Assembly (NCBI GenBank): GCA_963575745.1
Contig: CAUYUJ010002703.1
Span: 7,501 to 67,500 of the forward strand
Direction: 5' to 3'
DNA: 60,000 nucleotides
DNA from: Prorocentrum cordatum
Lineage: Eukaryota > Sar > Dinophyceae > Prorocentrales > Prorocentraceae
The notes under the pieces are model-generated. The model was not told where the DNA came from. It worked only from the letters and a program-made list of their open reading frames with translations, and did not search any database. This document shows positions 34,013-44,879 of the stretch, piece by piece; positions within the stretch are counted from its first letter, which is position 1; each line of letters starts with the position of its first letter. The position numbers and the translations under genes are program-made.

Positions 34013-34724
34013 TGTGGCGACGGAAGGGCCCGGGCCCCCTCGGGTCGTATGGGCGAAACCTCGGCGGCAGGCGCTGGGCGCCTGTCGGCCTCCGGGGGCC
34101 CTCGCCGGGCCACGGGGCTGTCAAGCAACGGCTCGGGATGGAGCACCGGTCCTGGGGAGTGGGCCGAGGCCTCTGGGGAAGGAGCGACTAGACCTACCAG
34201 ACCACCCCGACCCAACCGGAAGACCCACAATTTCAAATTAGCAGGGGCACGTGATCCGTTTTTTCAATGTTCCCCGACGACCCCCCACTGGGCATGGAGG
34301 GCAAATTGGGGCATACTGGTTGGGTTGGGTTGGGATAGTTTGGTGGGCGGTGGTGTCTCGAGGAAAGAACAACCCGCGCTCAAACGAATATAGAAGCGGG
34401 GAGGGACATGGGGAAGCCATAAGACCATGGTGTCAAAGTTTTGTCGAGTCGGGCGTTTGCGCTCGCTTTCGGGCCCAGGGACCTTTGCAGATCAATCCGG
34501 CTCGAAAAATGCAGCAGAACAATGGGGTCTAGGGTTCAGTTTGCTGTCTTTCGCGATGCTCCATTTTTTCGCAACATCGGATCTCAAGGGAGCTCTGGGC
34601 TACCCCTGATCACTCCGAGCCACTGCCCCGAACTTCCTCGGGTCATGCGAAAATCACGACGGGCGGCTTTTGGGGCAATTTTCGCCATCTGGGGCCCTCG
34701 CCGGGCCCCAGGACCGTCAACAAT

Positions 34725-34908
34725 CGGCTACACGCAGGAGTGACCCTGGGTAAGAGTGACCTTAGGTGCGCGGCGTTTGGGGGGGCCGCGTGGGGGCCAA
34801 ACACAAGCACGCGAGACGCTGCGATCGCATCGCGCTCGGCGATCGGGGGGCCCCGGTGAGCCCGCACCAAAGGTCACTCCGGCGAAGGGTCCCTCTCACG
34901 CGTAGCCG
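34725..34908 (+). mobile_element. DM1 element, most complete copy
   Basis: 184 bp. The left arm CGGCTACACGCAGGAGTGAC and the right arm GGTCCCTCTCACGCGTAGCC are inverted. The body contains GCTGCGATCGCATCGCGCTC. Confidence 0.8.
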
Positions 34909-35256
34909 AAACCAGCTACTCCTGAGATGGAAAGCGGGTGCTGGTGCAGGGAGGCAGACCACCGGGGGGTCCACGTCATGAGAGAGTCACGACGTCGGGG
35001 GTCTGGGCCCTGGCCGTGCTCGAAGGGGGGCGCTGGGCCCACCCCTCCCGGGCGGTGGCGGAGCAGGCGAAGGCCAACCCCTCACGGGCGATGGCAGGGG
35101 CCGCTGCGGGCCCCTGCCAGAGGGTGGCGGCACCAGTACCTCGCTGCCCCCGAGGAGGTCTGTAATGCTTGCTGATTATTTGCTCCCGAGGGTTGCGGTA
35201 AGCGTCGCAAGAAACACTCAATAATAGTTCATCCCACTCAGCGCCGAACAACTTAA

Positions 35257-36210
35257 TTAAGTTGTCGGCCGGCCGATGGGCTTTCCATCAGCTCGCACAC
35301 ATCCTCCTGTGGCCAACGCGTGCGAGAGTCCTCGACGGCGGGCTCCTTTCGGAGTTTCGTTGTCGATGGCGTCAAGAACTGCAACCTCCTTGACGGGTAT
35401 CTGTGCAAACCAGCTGGGATGCTGGCAGATCTCCGCCCAGCACCTCTGCCTACGGGAATCGCAGAGGTGGCCGAGCAGGGCAAGGCGAGTCCCAAAGACG
35501 GTCTTGCAGACTGGGCAAGCGCCGCTCGCAGCAGCGTAAAATCTTTGAGGGCACTTCTCGCCTTGCTTGATCCGGCGGTACTGTGCGAGCTGTTTGTGGG
35601 TGTGGAAAGCCACGCCGCAAGCATCGCATCGAAACTTCTGACTCGCATCACCATCGTCCAGGCTAGCGACCCGAACGTCGCAAATCGAATCGGTGAAGTG
35701 CACAAGCGCTACACACTGCTTCCATCTCAGCTGATCTGAGAGGATAAACTCGGTCCACGCTGCAGGGTCCAAGTCGGGATCGGGCAGGGGGCCACATCGG
35801 GCGACAAGATTCCGCATGCGCCGCATATCTTCACAGATCAGGCGGAGCCATCTCGATCGGATCTCGCGAGGTCGCTGCCGAAGGAGAGCTCACACGGGCC
35901 ACCCGTACGCATGGCGTCGTGCAGGCGGCGCATGCCACGCATGTCCACATCGTTCGAAATCGTGAGAAATGGTTTGGTGGGCACAACAACGTGGAGATTA
36001 CACAACAACCTGGACAAAACCAGCGTCTGGAACATCCAACGCCGAATGTCCAACGACATGTGCGATGACCCAACAGCTTTGACCGCGAACGGCGCGCACG
36101 CAGCCAGAGCTCGTTTCCCGCCACCGTGCGCAAGCGGGACAATAGAACATGAGAGGGAGATTCCACCTCCAAGGTGCTTGTGCCCCGTAACAATGTGAAG
36201 CAAAAAACCG
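35257..36210 (-). pseudogene. 5'-truncated LINE (non-LTR retrotransposon) tail with C2HC finger
   Basis: The upstream part reads HIVTGHKHLGGGIS followed by LVLSRLLCNLHVVVPT, typical of the region just after the reverse-transcriptase palm in LINE elements. The downstream ORF (35257-35826) carries two finger-like motifs, FRCDACGVAFHTHKQL and CPVCKTVFGTRLALLGH, the usual C-terminal nucleic-acid-binding tail. A one-base frameshift near 35858 separates them; SRWLRLICEDMRRMRN reads through on the downstream frame. The catalytic domain is absent. About 80 bp of 3' sequence follow the TAA before unrelated repeat. It lies in intron 11. Confidence 0.75.
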
Positions 36211-36316
36211 AGCCCCAGGCCTGGCCCGTCCTGGGTCTACCATCGGCGCATGCGCCCTCATGGCCCAGTCGGGGAGGCATCTGCGCCGCTCCTGGGCCGA
36301 GGAGGGGCCTGGAGGC

Positions 36317-36412
36317 TGGGGTGGGGCTCTCAGACCTCTATCGGCGATCACTGGGCGATTGGGGGTCGATGCATCCCCCCTGAGCCTCATTATCTCTCCC
36401 CCGAACGTTACC
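36317..36412 (+). mobile_element. DM4 remnant
   Basis: Shares ATCGGCGATCACTGGGCGAT and GGGGGTCGATGCATCCCCCC with other copies and ends near GAACGTTACCCCC. Confidence 0.55.
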
Positions 36413-36747
36413 CCCTGGTTTTCGGCTCGTAGCTCGGCTCTTTGGCGGCCGTTTGAGACAATCCGGGCACCCCGGGAACGCCCTCGGCGAGGCGCAGCTG
36501 CTGGAGAGCATCCCGACGCTGGAAAGCCACCGAGCACCGACGAGAACCTCCGACAATTTAGAACCTTGCGATCCGGCGGCACGAAAAAACTGAGACATCG
36601 TGGAACATCCAACGGGAGCTCTAGACCCCGCCCTCCCGCGCCCACTTTCGAGCCGGACCACTCAAAAACGCCAGGCTCGAACAAATTGAGACGCCGGGAT
36701 CTCACGGAACCTCGAAGCCCCTGAGCCGATCGTTGCCCCTGACTCGC

Positions 36748-36901
36748 CTGCCCTCCGCGGAGCCGCTGGCCCCGGCGGCCAGCTGCAGGGCGCCCAGCGG
36801 GTACCGCAAGCGGCAGAGGAGCTCCGGGGAGAGGCGGGCGCCGTAGCGGCGGAGGAGGCCGTCCACGACGGCGTTGCGGGCGCCGTGCAGCTCCACGGGG
36901 C
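36748..36901 (-). CDS. Exon 11 of the NHR-like gene
   Basis: The acceptor is CCCACAG|GCCCCG. The frame reads PVELHGARNAVVDGLLRRYG and then ARLSPELLCRLRYPLGALQL, helical and clearly coding. The donor is GGCAG|GCGAG in phase 2. The DM6 element 36916-37099 ends about 14 bp upstream of the acceptor, so the element supplies the end of the intron. Confidence 0.75.
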
Positions 36902-36915
36902 CTGTGGGCACGGGA

Positions 36916-37099
36916 CCCAGGCATCGGGCGTCTCAGAAAAAATCGGGACGAGCATTTTTCGTCGTTTTCGGCCTCTCGGGGACCTCGACGGGCCTCGGGA
37001 CCGTCAAAAAACGACTCGGGATGAAAAACCGGTCCCAGGGAAGTGGTCGGGAGGTCAGGGGCCCGTGACTCGAAAAATTTGAGACGTCGGATGTCTGGG
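36916..37099 (+). mobile_element. DM6 element, complete, at the exon 11 acceptor
   Basis: CCCAGGCATCGGGCGTCTCA to TTGAGACGTCGGATGTCTGG, 184 bp, with core CGGGCCTCGGGACCGTCAAA. It ends about 14 bp from the exon 11 splice site. Confidence 0.75.
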
Positions 37100-37394
37100 G
37101 AAGGAGAGACAGGTGGAGGGGGGGAGGGAGCGAGTAAGGGAGGGAGCCCAGACCCCCTGGAGTCATGAAAAAGAAGCGGCGGCAAGTTGCTCGCTATTTT
37201 CGCCTCTGGGGGCCCTCTCTGTGCCTCGGGACCGTCAAGAAGCAGCTCGGGATGAGGAAGCGATCCCGCGGACCGGGGGTCGACGTTATGAAAGAATCAT
37301 AATGGTCTGCGGGCCGCATGAGAAGGAACAGACCACGCTTGGAATTTCTCTGGGTGTTCGCATCTTTTGAGTTCCACATGAGATAGGATGTGAC

Positions 37395-38330
37395 ACAATG
37401 ATGCTTGGTCCGCGCGCGTTCCCGAATCCGAGCAATAACCCTTCCCTCCAAGCGAGACGATCAACCCAAACAACCAAAAAAAAAATGATAACGGAGGAAG
37501 ATCAACAAGACAAGGATGAGGAGAAACGGAAGGACCAGGAGGAGCGAAGGGGGGTAAGGAGGGGGGGGGAAGGGGAAGGGGGGGGAGGAGGGGGGGGAAG
37601 GGGGGGAAGAGGGGAGGGGAGGGTGGGGTACACGTGGGTGGAAAGAAGGAGAGCGGAAGCTAGTGGTGCAGGAAAGGACGAGGACCCTGAGAGGAGGGAC
37701 GAGGAGGGGGAGGACGAGGAGGAGGGGGAGGACGATGAGGGGGAGGACGAGGAGGGGGGGGAGGACGAGGAGGGGGGAGGGACGGCGCGAAAAAATGTAA
37801 CTTAGTGCGCTCGCCGCCACCCGCCGTTCTCCGTCGTCCGTCGTTCCTCGCTCCTCCTGCGCGTGCCCCGCCGGCCAGCGCGACAGCGCGCACCCGTTGC
37901 CTCAAGACGGCCCTCTTGGCAACTTTCTCTGGCGCATGAAGCATGAAGCATCGCACGGTGGGGGCATTGGATGAGGAACCCGTAGATACGCAATCCAGGG
38001 TCTGGAGGCCGGTGGAACTCCAAACGAAGCTTGGCCACGGATGTCACCGCCGCCCTCATCAGATAAGGAATCCTCCAGGGTCTGAGGCCCCCTGGGCACA
38101 TTCCTTAACGAACGCCCTCACCATACAAAAAATCACGGCCAGAGCTCTGGACGCCATCTGTCTGCGCCACTCTCCGAGCCGCATCGGTCCGTGAGGGCCA
38201 GGGGGCCCCAAAAACCGGGCGAGAGAAACGCGCGCCTCGAAAACATGGAGACTCCAGGCTCGTCATCTCAGAGGACGAGGAGCCCAAGCAGCACCACTCG
38301 GCGGCGAGCGAGGAGGGGAAACGAGAAGGG
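37395..38330. other. Unassigned sequence with GGGGA and GAGGACGA repeats
   Basis: GGGGAAGGGGGG repeats at 37545-37625 and GAGGACGAGG at 37690-37790. A minus-strand stretch at 37870-37930 reads VLRQRVRAVALAGGARAGG and could be a skipped exon of the large gene, but exons 10 and 11 join without it. Confidence 0.3.
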
Positions 38331-38524
38331 GCGGCCCTTCTCAGAAGGCTCTGAAGTCCCCCGGCCTTCTGAGAAGTTTCTCAAGCCTTCCCCGAAGACG
38401 CAACAGAAACGCTCCCGAAGGCCGGGGAGGCCTTCCGAGAAGCCCCGCCGCCTTCTGAGGAGGCCTTCTTCTTCTCACTTCCCCCCCTTCGCTCGCCGCC
38501 GAACCGCGGGGCTTGGCGCGGGGC

Positions 38525-38726
38525 CTCCGCTGCCGAGCCCGGCTGGCCGGTGGCGGTGCAGGGCCGCCCCGACGGCCAGCTCCAGCAGGCAGCCGAAGCC
38601 GGCCAGGTGCTCGCAGGCGGGCAGCAGCTGCAGGGCGTAGTGCACCAGCTCCGCGGCCACCAGCTCGGCCAGCGGCGGCCCCTGCGCCAGGCCCGCGGCC
38701 CACTCGAGCACGTTCCACGGCAGCAC
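38525..38726 (-). CDS. Exon 10 of the NHR-like gene
   Basis: The exon opens VLPWNVLEWAAGLAQG and continues through ELVAAELVHYALQLLPACEH and LELAVGAALHRHRP, the most protein-like segment in the window. The acceptor is GAAAG|GTGCTG. The donor GCGGAG|GCCCCG, in phase 1, is repeated (AGGCCCCG) at the exon 11 acceptor and joins in frame. A family-K repeat starts in the intron about 45 bp beyond the exon. Confidence 0.78.
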
Positions 38727-39088
38727 CTTTCGGCGGGGCTCGAGCTAAGCAGTGATTGTCATTGTCTGGTGGTCTCCCTCGTTCTGTCTTTGTTTCGCCG
38801 TTCTGTGGAGAACGAAAGCAAAATCAAAAGGGCCCACGACATCGCCAAGACACCGCTTTGCTCGAGCCCTGCCTCTCCAGTCCGCCTGCTCCAATTTTTC
38901 AACGCGTGGGCCGCGGATGTCTGGACCACTTCCCTCTATAGGGCCAGTTTTTCATCCCGATTCGTTTTTTCATGGTCCCGAGGCCCAGCGAGGACCACCG
39001 GAGGCCGACACGAGCCCCAAACCGCCCGCTGCTTGGCGGCGCTGGCGCAGCGCGCGCTGCGCCGCGCGACGTGCACGCGCAGCCGCAC

Positions 39089-39307
39089 CTCCGGGAACCG
39101 CCCCAGCGCGCGCTGCGCCGCGCGCCGCAGCAGCGCAGCGGCGCCGGAGCCCGCGCCGCGCGCGGCCGCGCGCTCGACGGCGGCGCGCAACTCGCCCTCC
39201 ACGGCCCGGTGCCCCTCGGCGACTCCGGCCTGCGCGGCGCCGCCGCCGCGCGGCTCGGCGGCGGCCGGCGGGAGCCCGCCGAGGGCCTCGGCGGCGACCC
39301 TGACATC
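39089..39307 (-). CDS. Exon 9 of the NHR-like gene
   Basis: 73 codons. It begins DVRVAAEALGGLPPAAAEP and continues with a long amphipathic helix (ELRAAVERAAARGAG, ALLRRAAQRALGRFPE). About 95% of codons end in G or C. The acceptor is CGCCAG|GATGTC and the donor is CCGGAG|GTGCGG. GTGC is repeated at the exon 10 acceptor. A complete DM6 element (39350-39529) ends 43 bp upstream of the acceptor. Confidence 0.75.
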
Positions 39308-39349
39308 CTGGCGTCTCATGTGTTTTCTTCGAGCCAGGCGTTTCGCCCA

Positions 39350-39529
39350 CCCAGACATCGGGCGTCTCGAAAAACATCGCGACGGAGTTTTTTCGTCGTT
39401 CTCGGCCCCTCGGGGACCTGCGGGGCTCGGGACCGTCAAAAAACGACTCGGGATGAAAAACGGGTCTCGGGAAAGTGGTCGGGAGGTCGAAGGCTCGTCT
39501 CGAAAAAATCGAGACGTCGGCTGTCTGTG
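39350..39529 (+). mobile_element. DM6 element, complete, before exon 9
   Basis: CCCAGACATCGGGCGTCTCG to ATCGAGACGTCGGCTGTCTG, 180 bp, with core CGGGACCGTCAAAAAACGAC. Confidence 0.8.
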
Positions 39530-39677
39530 CAGTTTCGGGCCCCGCGGGGCCCTCGCAGGTTGATCCAGCGGTTTGCAACATGACGCGGAAGGCATGGGGC
39601 CTCGGGCTCTGGCAGTGCCTTTTCCCACGATCGGGTTGCATCCTTCTCGCTACACGTCGGATCTCCAAAGGAAGGGC

Positions 39678-39878
39678 CTGGTCGCGGAGGCGCCGGGCGA
39701 GCCCGGCCCAGCCGGCGCCGCCAGCGCCCCCCGCGAGGCCGTTGGCCCGCAGCAGGCAACGCTCGAGCGCGGCCTGCGGCACCGCCGCGCCGCCCAGCAG
39801 CGCGCCGCAGAAGGCCGAGGCCAGCGCCGGCGTCCAGAGCGCAGCGCACGTGGCCCAGGGCTCCGCTGGCGGAGGGGC
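39678..39878 (-). CDS. Exon 8 of the NHR-like gene
   Basis: 67 codons, phase 0 at both ends. It includes WATCAALWTPALASAFCGAL and VPQAALERCLLRANGLAGG, clearly helical with cysteines. The acceptor is TCCGAG|GCCCC and the donor is GACCAG|GCCC (GC type). CCAG|G is repeated at the exon 9 acceptor. Confidence 0.72.
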
Positions 39879-40521
39879 CTCGGACCCAGACCCCCGACGC
39901 CATGATTTGCTGACGTCAACCCCAGAGGCCGGGGCTTACAGTCAACCCGCAGAGTAAGGATGCGCGATAAGGATGCAAGTGCCTTGGACGCCCATTTCGA
40001 ACCTTCCCGAGCGGGGCGCGGCCAACCAAAGTGTCCTAGTATGGACCCAGGAAGCAAGGATGCAAGGGTACCCTTGGGAGGGAGGGATGCCTATCCTTAC
40101 TCTGCGGGTCGACTGTATTCCCCGGGACCGGATTCTCATTAGAAGAAGAAAGGTCAAGGTCAAGGTCAAGCCTGTATGCCCGCGATGGGGCGGCCGCTTA
40201 GGGCACAGGCGGGTGAAAACTAGCAGGCGCTCATGTGGTGAAGAAAATCTCCGGTCATACAATTCCAAGAATGTGGGTCTTTGGCTGCTACTCTCCAGTC
40301 ACCGATCCCGTACTTGTCGCAGAAGCACTCGACATCAGACTCCCAACAAATCTGCGCGAAACACCAACATGTTTATGTTTATGGCGTTGGCGTTTTGCTC
40401 GTCGAATCCTGACTCGTTTTTTGGCGGTCCCGAGGCCTGGCGAAGGCCCCCAGAGGCCGAAACTAGCGAAATAAACGCAGTCGCGATTTTTTCCTGACTT
40501 GAGGGGGGTCTGGGGGCTCGC

Positions 40522-40743
40522 CTCTGCCGGGGCGGCGGCGGCGGCCGCCGCCGCGCGGGCGATCTCTCGCAGCCGCGCCGCCAGCTCGCCCGGCGCGGCG
40601 GGCCCCTCCGCGCTGGCGTCGGCGGGGCCCGGCGGGGGGGGCCCGAGCCGCGGCCAAGCGCTGGCAGCCTCGCGGCCGCCGCCCGGCGCGCGCGCGGCGT
40701 GCAGGCACAGCAGCTCGAAGGCCAGGGAGGCGGGTAGAGCCAC
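40522..40743 (-). CDS. Exon 7 of the NHR-like gene
   Basis: 74 codons in phase 0. The exon opens VALPASLAFELLCLHAARAP, passes through a Pro/Gly-rich loop, and ends in ELAARLREIARAAAAAAAAP. The acceptor is CAAAG|GTGGC and the donor is GCAGAG|GCGAGC (GC type). It joins exon 8 in frame. The intron beyond holds a partial DM6 element. Confidence 0.7.
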
Positions 40744-40884
40744 CTTTGTGGACGCCCGGCATGGGTACGGAACAGATAACTAACTACCATGCCCCAGAAC
40801 AACTGTTGCCCCAAACAGACAGCGGCCGCTGTTGGGCGGGCGGCTTCTTGTCTTCAATGAAGAACGTCCGCGACGGCGCGGATA

Positions 40885-41075
40885 TCGGGAGCGGCCACGA
40901 GGGGGGTGTCCAAGAGTGGGGGGTGCAAACCATGACCGGCGGCATGTGCGCGGCCCAGCGGGGGGGCCAGGGACGTAATGAAATAAGACGAGGCGCCATG
41001 AAATATGGGGAAATATCATGGCCCACGCCATGATATCCCCCCCCTAGTCATCACCCCCCTCTTTGCCGCCCCCGA
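40885..41075 (+). mobile_element. DM2 element, copy 4
   Basis: TCGGGAGCGGCCACGAGGGG to TTGCCGCCCCCGA with the hairpin ATATCATGGCCCACGCCATG. The flanks GGATA/GGATG suggest a 5 bp target duplication. Confidence 0.7.
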
Positions 41076-41876
41076 GGATGGCGAGTCCTGTTCAGAATGA
41101 GCAAAGAAGTGCTGTTGGGCATCGCGCCCCATCTTTCCGTACCCATTTCGATCGTCCCGAGCCTTGTCCAGGTCGGGCGCCCCAGCCCGGGAGCACGGCC
41201 CCAGCACCTCCCGAGAGGAAGGAGCCACGAGGTCTTGGCGCGGGGCTCGAACTATCGGTGGGGGGCGATAAATAGGGGGGGGAAGGGAGAGAGGTGCCCT
41301 TTGCGGGCCCCAAAAGCTCCCTTTGGGGCCCCAGAGGTCCCCTTGAGGGGCTCTTTTCGGCAGCCCTCGCTGCCTCTGCATTTCCCGCCCCCCCATTGCG
41401 CGCCCTCCAATGGCGTCTCCAGGACTTCGAACCAGGCGTTTGCGCCCTGTTTCGGGCCCCGGGACCCTCACAGATCGAACGGGCTCGAAAGACGGTGCAG
41501 GTCTAGAGCTGCGGTTGCGATTGTGTACGGAGTTCTCATTTTTGTCGCGCCGCCAGACCTCGGGGAAAAAGAGCGAGACACGAGCGTTCGCAGCTACGCG
41601 GGGACCTCTTGGATCGACGCTGCAGCCCCCTGGCGCGCTCCGCGCGCTAGCGAAAAGGGTTCTGGGGCCCTGGGTTCCTGCGCCGATCCAAGAATTTCGC
41701 GCGGAGCTCCGAAAAAACTTGTGCGCGCGTCGTTCTTTCGATGATCCTCCGAACGCGTGCTCACGCCAACGGGTGCGTGCCCACAGAGGCCCCTCAGCAC
41801 GACACAGGAAGTGCAACGAGGGCGGAAACAGGCGGCGTGCTATCGGCGGAGCTGAGCGGGGTCATACACACAAAGC

Positions 41877-41878
<2 letters not shown>

Positions 41879-41919
<41 letters not shown>

Positions 41920-41997
41920 CGCACACACACACACGCACACACACACACGCACACACGCACACACACACACGCACACACACACACATACAGCTAACAC
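41879..41997 (+). repeat. (CA)n microsatellite
   Basis: CACACA with regular CACG interruptions. Confidence 0.95.
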
Positions 41998-42824
41998 ACA
42001 TCCTGAGGATCATCTTTTCTCCGGGGCCAGAAAGCCGGGTGGTGATGAACCGCGTGGTGATCTCGGAATCCGGAATCCCCGACGACCTCACCGTGCGGTC
42101 GGTCACCGCATGGCTTTAGGACCTCGGAGGCCCCAATCGCCCGAGACGAGAGGATCGGAGAACGACCCGGAGACCAAAACCGTGCGGTGAACCCAGATCT
42201 CCACTGACTCACCACGCGGTGTGGTCACCACAACGTTTGGGGCCCCCGACCCTAACATACGACGTAGGGAAAGAAAAATGCAACATCTTTCAACACATGC
42301 GACCAGAGCCCGAGACCCAATCTTTATGCGCATTTTTTCCCGGGACAGATCGATATGTGAGGGCCCCAGGACGGACAAGATGCGACAACGCCCGGCTTGA
42401 CAAACATTGAACCGCAAGGATCTCAGGGGAGACCCTTTATTCTCCGAGCCTCCGCTTCTCCAGACCTCACCCGGGATGCGTTCTGACCAGGCTTTCGAGG
42501 CGAATTCAGCGGTGACGGGAAGGGCCTCCCGGGAGGCCGAAACAGGCGAAAACGATGGAACGGTAGCGGTACGGGAACCTTTTCCTCCGAGTTCCCAGAC
42601 CTCCGACGCCATGATTTTTTCATCACGTCGACCCCCAGAGGTCTCGATCCATTCCCCGAGACCGGTCTCTTGTCCTGGGCCGTTGTTTGACGGCCTGGAA
42701 GCCCGGTCAGGGCCATGGGGGGCCGAAAAGGGGGAGAAACCCGTCCGTCGCGTTTTTGCTCCACGACTCGAGGGGGTCCGAGCCTGGGGCCCCCGAGATT
42801 CTTTCTTCGCCGAGCCTCCGCCAC

Positions 42825-42915
42825 CCAGCCGCTCAGCGCGCCGAGGTAGGCCAGCACCTCCGGGCCGCTGCAGAACGGCAGCGCGCCCAGCGCCCGCAGC
42901 ACCGCCCCCGGCGCC
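42825..42915 (-). CDS. Exon 6 of the NHR-like gene
   Basis: The acceptor is GGCGAG|GGCGCC in phase 2. The frame reads AVLRALGALPFCSGPEVLAY and then LGALSGW, a convincing helical segment. The donor TGG|GTGGCG shares GGTGGC with the exon 7 acceptor. Two alternative acceptors sit just upstream (CCAAAG|GCC and ACGAAG|GCC), but only the chosen one keeps the frame through exon 7. Confidence 0.6.
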
Positions 42916-43195
42916 CTCGCCGGCCGCGCGCAAAAGCGGCCTTTGGTGCGCGGCCTTCGTCGCGGGCCGCCGCGGGGCCGAAGCCACCGGCGCGGCACGC
43001 TGCATCGGAGACGAGGCGCTCACGCGCGACCTAACGCGGGCCACTTCCGCGCCAACTTCGGCGCAGTTGACCCCGTCTCCTTGCGGCGCTCGCATGTCGA
43101 TTCGGCTCGAAAAGTGACGCAGAAAGATGGAGTCCGGGGTTCTGGAGGTGACTCCTCGCGATGTCTCAACTTTTTCGCGCCGTCGGATCTCAGGT

Positions 43196-43325
43196 GAGGG
43201 GCCACGAGGGCTGGTATACGGGGGGGATGCATCGACCTACAATCGGTCTGTAGGCACTGGGGGGACTGGCATAGGGGAGGATGGCATACGGGGGATGCCT
43301 ATATCTCCCCCTATCGTTGCCCCCG
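43196..43325 (-). mobile_element. DM4 element, reverse orientation
   Basis: Contains GGGGGGATGCATCGACCTAC and ends CCCCCTATCGTTGCCCCC. Confidence 0.5.
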
Positions 43326-43752
43326 ATGTGGGGCAGCACCGTGCGCCTGCAACCCTGACCCCCGAAGCCATATTTCTTTAAAGACGTCGACCCCAAAAAT
43401 TCCGACCCATTCCCCAAGACCGGCTTTTCATCGTGAGCCGTTTTTTTTTTTGACGGCCCCCGGGCCGAGCCATGGCCCCAATGGATGGGGCGGACAATCG
43501 GGTAAGACCTCACGTCGCGATGTTCTCATGTTTCGAGGGGGGTCCCCAAGCATGTGGCTGCGTAAATTTTTCCATGCGCGGGCCCCGGAGGTCTGGGACC
43601 ACTTGCCCGGGACCGGCTTTTCGTCCTGCATCGTTGTCTCGCAGTCCCGAGGCCCAGCCGAGGGACCCCGGAGGCCGAAATCAACCCCAAACCGCGCGCT
43701 CCAACATGTTTGAGGCCGCTCGGCGGAAGGGCCCCTCCCGCGCGCAGCCGGC

Positions 43753-44012
43753 CTCGGCGCGTCCGGCACCCCGGGCGGCGCCCGCGAGGCCGCCGAGGGC
43801 GCGCCGCCCTCGGGCAGCGCCGGCGCCGCGGGCGGCGGGCCGCGCTGCCGCAGCAGCCGCGGCTCGAGCAGCCGGCGCCCCCGCGGGGCGGCGGCGCCGC
43901 CCGGGCCGCCCGCGGGGTCGCGGGCGCCGGCGCCCGGCGCGTCCGCCCAGGCCGCCCGCCGGGCGCGGCCGGGCGCCGGCGCGGGGGCGCGCCGCGGCGC
44001 GTCGCCGGAGCC
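43753..44012 (-). CDS. Exon 5 of the NHR-like gene (low-complexity Ala/Pro/Arg linker)
   Basis: This is the longest exon, 260 bp. The acceptor is ATCCGAG|GGCTCC. The composition is Ala/Pro/Gly/Arg-rich with a short helical patch (RRLLEPRLLRQR). All frames are GC-rich here, so this frame was chosen because it joins exons 4 and 6 in phase. The donor is GCCGAG|GCCGGC in phase 2, sharing CGAGG with the exon 6 acceptor. It is probably a disordered linker. Confidence 0.55.
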
Positions 44013-44360
44013 CTCGGATGCGAGAGGAAGCCAGGGCGAGCACGAGTCTTCGAGTGGGACTACGTCGGGAGATCGAGAGCGTCCGAGAGCTGGCGGCTCT
44101 GGGGGATGTCTCGGGCGCCGCGGCCTTCTCGGAGCGTTCCGGAAGGCTCGGAGAGCGCTCTGGGACGCATCCGGCTGCTCCAGTGTTTTCGACGCGTGAG
44201 CCCTTGAGGTGTGGATAACTTCCCTGTTTTCTGACGGTTCCGAGGCCTGGCGAGGGCATCCAGGGGCCGAAATCAGCCAAAAACCGCCCGCTCCAATCCT
44301 TCCAGAGCGTCGGACCTCTGGGTTGCAGAACGCCCTGGAACGGATTGGTTCTCGTCTTAA

Positions 44361-44512
44361 GTCGGGCGCGTATATTCCTACAGGGAGATTTTCGACGAAA
44401 AATGAAAAATACCCTCAAAATGCCCAAAATTGTCAAAAATGGTAGAAAAATCGTCCCCATATTATGTTTAGACTATTTTTGAATATTCCCCCTGTAGAGG
44501 GACAGGCCCGAC
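44361..44512 (+). mobile_element. DM3 TTAA element, copy 2
   Basis: 152 bp AT-rich element flanked on both sides by TTAA (44357, 44513). Inverted ends GTCGGGCGCGTATATTCCTA and CTGTAGAGGGACAGGCCCGA. It lies in intron 4, 28 bp beyond the exon 4 donor. Confidence 0.8.
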
Positions 44513-44539
44513 TTAATGCTCGTCTTCTCCCCGTTCGAC

Positions 44540-44617
44540 CTCGGCGACGGGAAAGTTGGCGAGCGGGGACAAGGCCAGCGAGAGCGCCGGGTCGCAGCCG
44601 CCGCGTAGCGCGTCGGC
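44540..44617 (-). CDS. Exon 4 of the NHR-like gene
   Basis: Exactly 26 codons, reading ADALRGGCDPALSLALSPLA and then NFPVAE. The acceptor CAGGAG|GCC follows a (GCC/GAC)n tract. The donor is GCCGAG|GTCG, a GT donor in phase 0, sharing CCGAGG with the exon 5 acceptor. The open frame runs 8 codons past the donor and stops at the TTAA target site of a DM3 element (44513). Confidence 0.65.
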
Positions 44618-44751
44618 CTCCTGGGCCTCCTGCGGCGGGGCCGTCGCGCAAGCAGGCGCTGGACGCCGTTGCCATCGCCGTCCCGGGTGCGGTCGCCGTC
44701 GCCGTTGACCGCCGTCGTCTTCCTTGCGGCGTCGCCGTCGCAGTCGCCGCC

Positions 44752-44798
44752 GCCGTCGTCGGCGTCGGCGTCGGCGTCGGCGTAGTCGTAGTCGTAGT

Positions 44799-44841
<43 letters not shown>

Positions 44842-44850
44842 GCCGTCGTC
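44752..44850 (+). repeat. (GTCGGC)n tract
   Basis: GTCGGC and TAGTCG repeats about 135 bp upstream of exon 4. Confidence 0.9.
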
Positions 44851-44879
44851 GGTGGTGGAAGGGGGTGCCGGGGAGGTGG

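Noticed and set aside
35998-37185. 395-codon minus-strand ORF
   Set aside because: A chance run of open frame crossing the wrong frame of the LINE tail, a DM6 element and the wrong frame of exon 11.
38970-39782. 270-codon minus-strand ORF taken as one exon
   Set aside because: It reads exon 8 correctly but then continues through intron 8 and a DM6 element into the wrong frame of exon 9. The intron has proper splice sites.
40746-40760. CRISPR arrays, tRNA, rRNA or SL-RNA genes anywhere in the window
   Set aside because: No regular repeat-spacer array, no cloverleaf or rRNA core, and no leader followed by GT was seen. The placeholder coordinates carry no signal.
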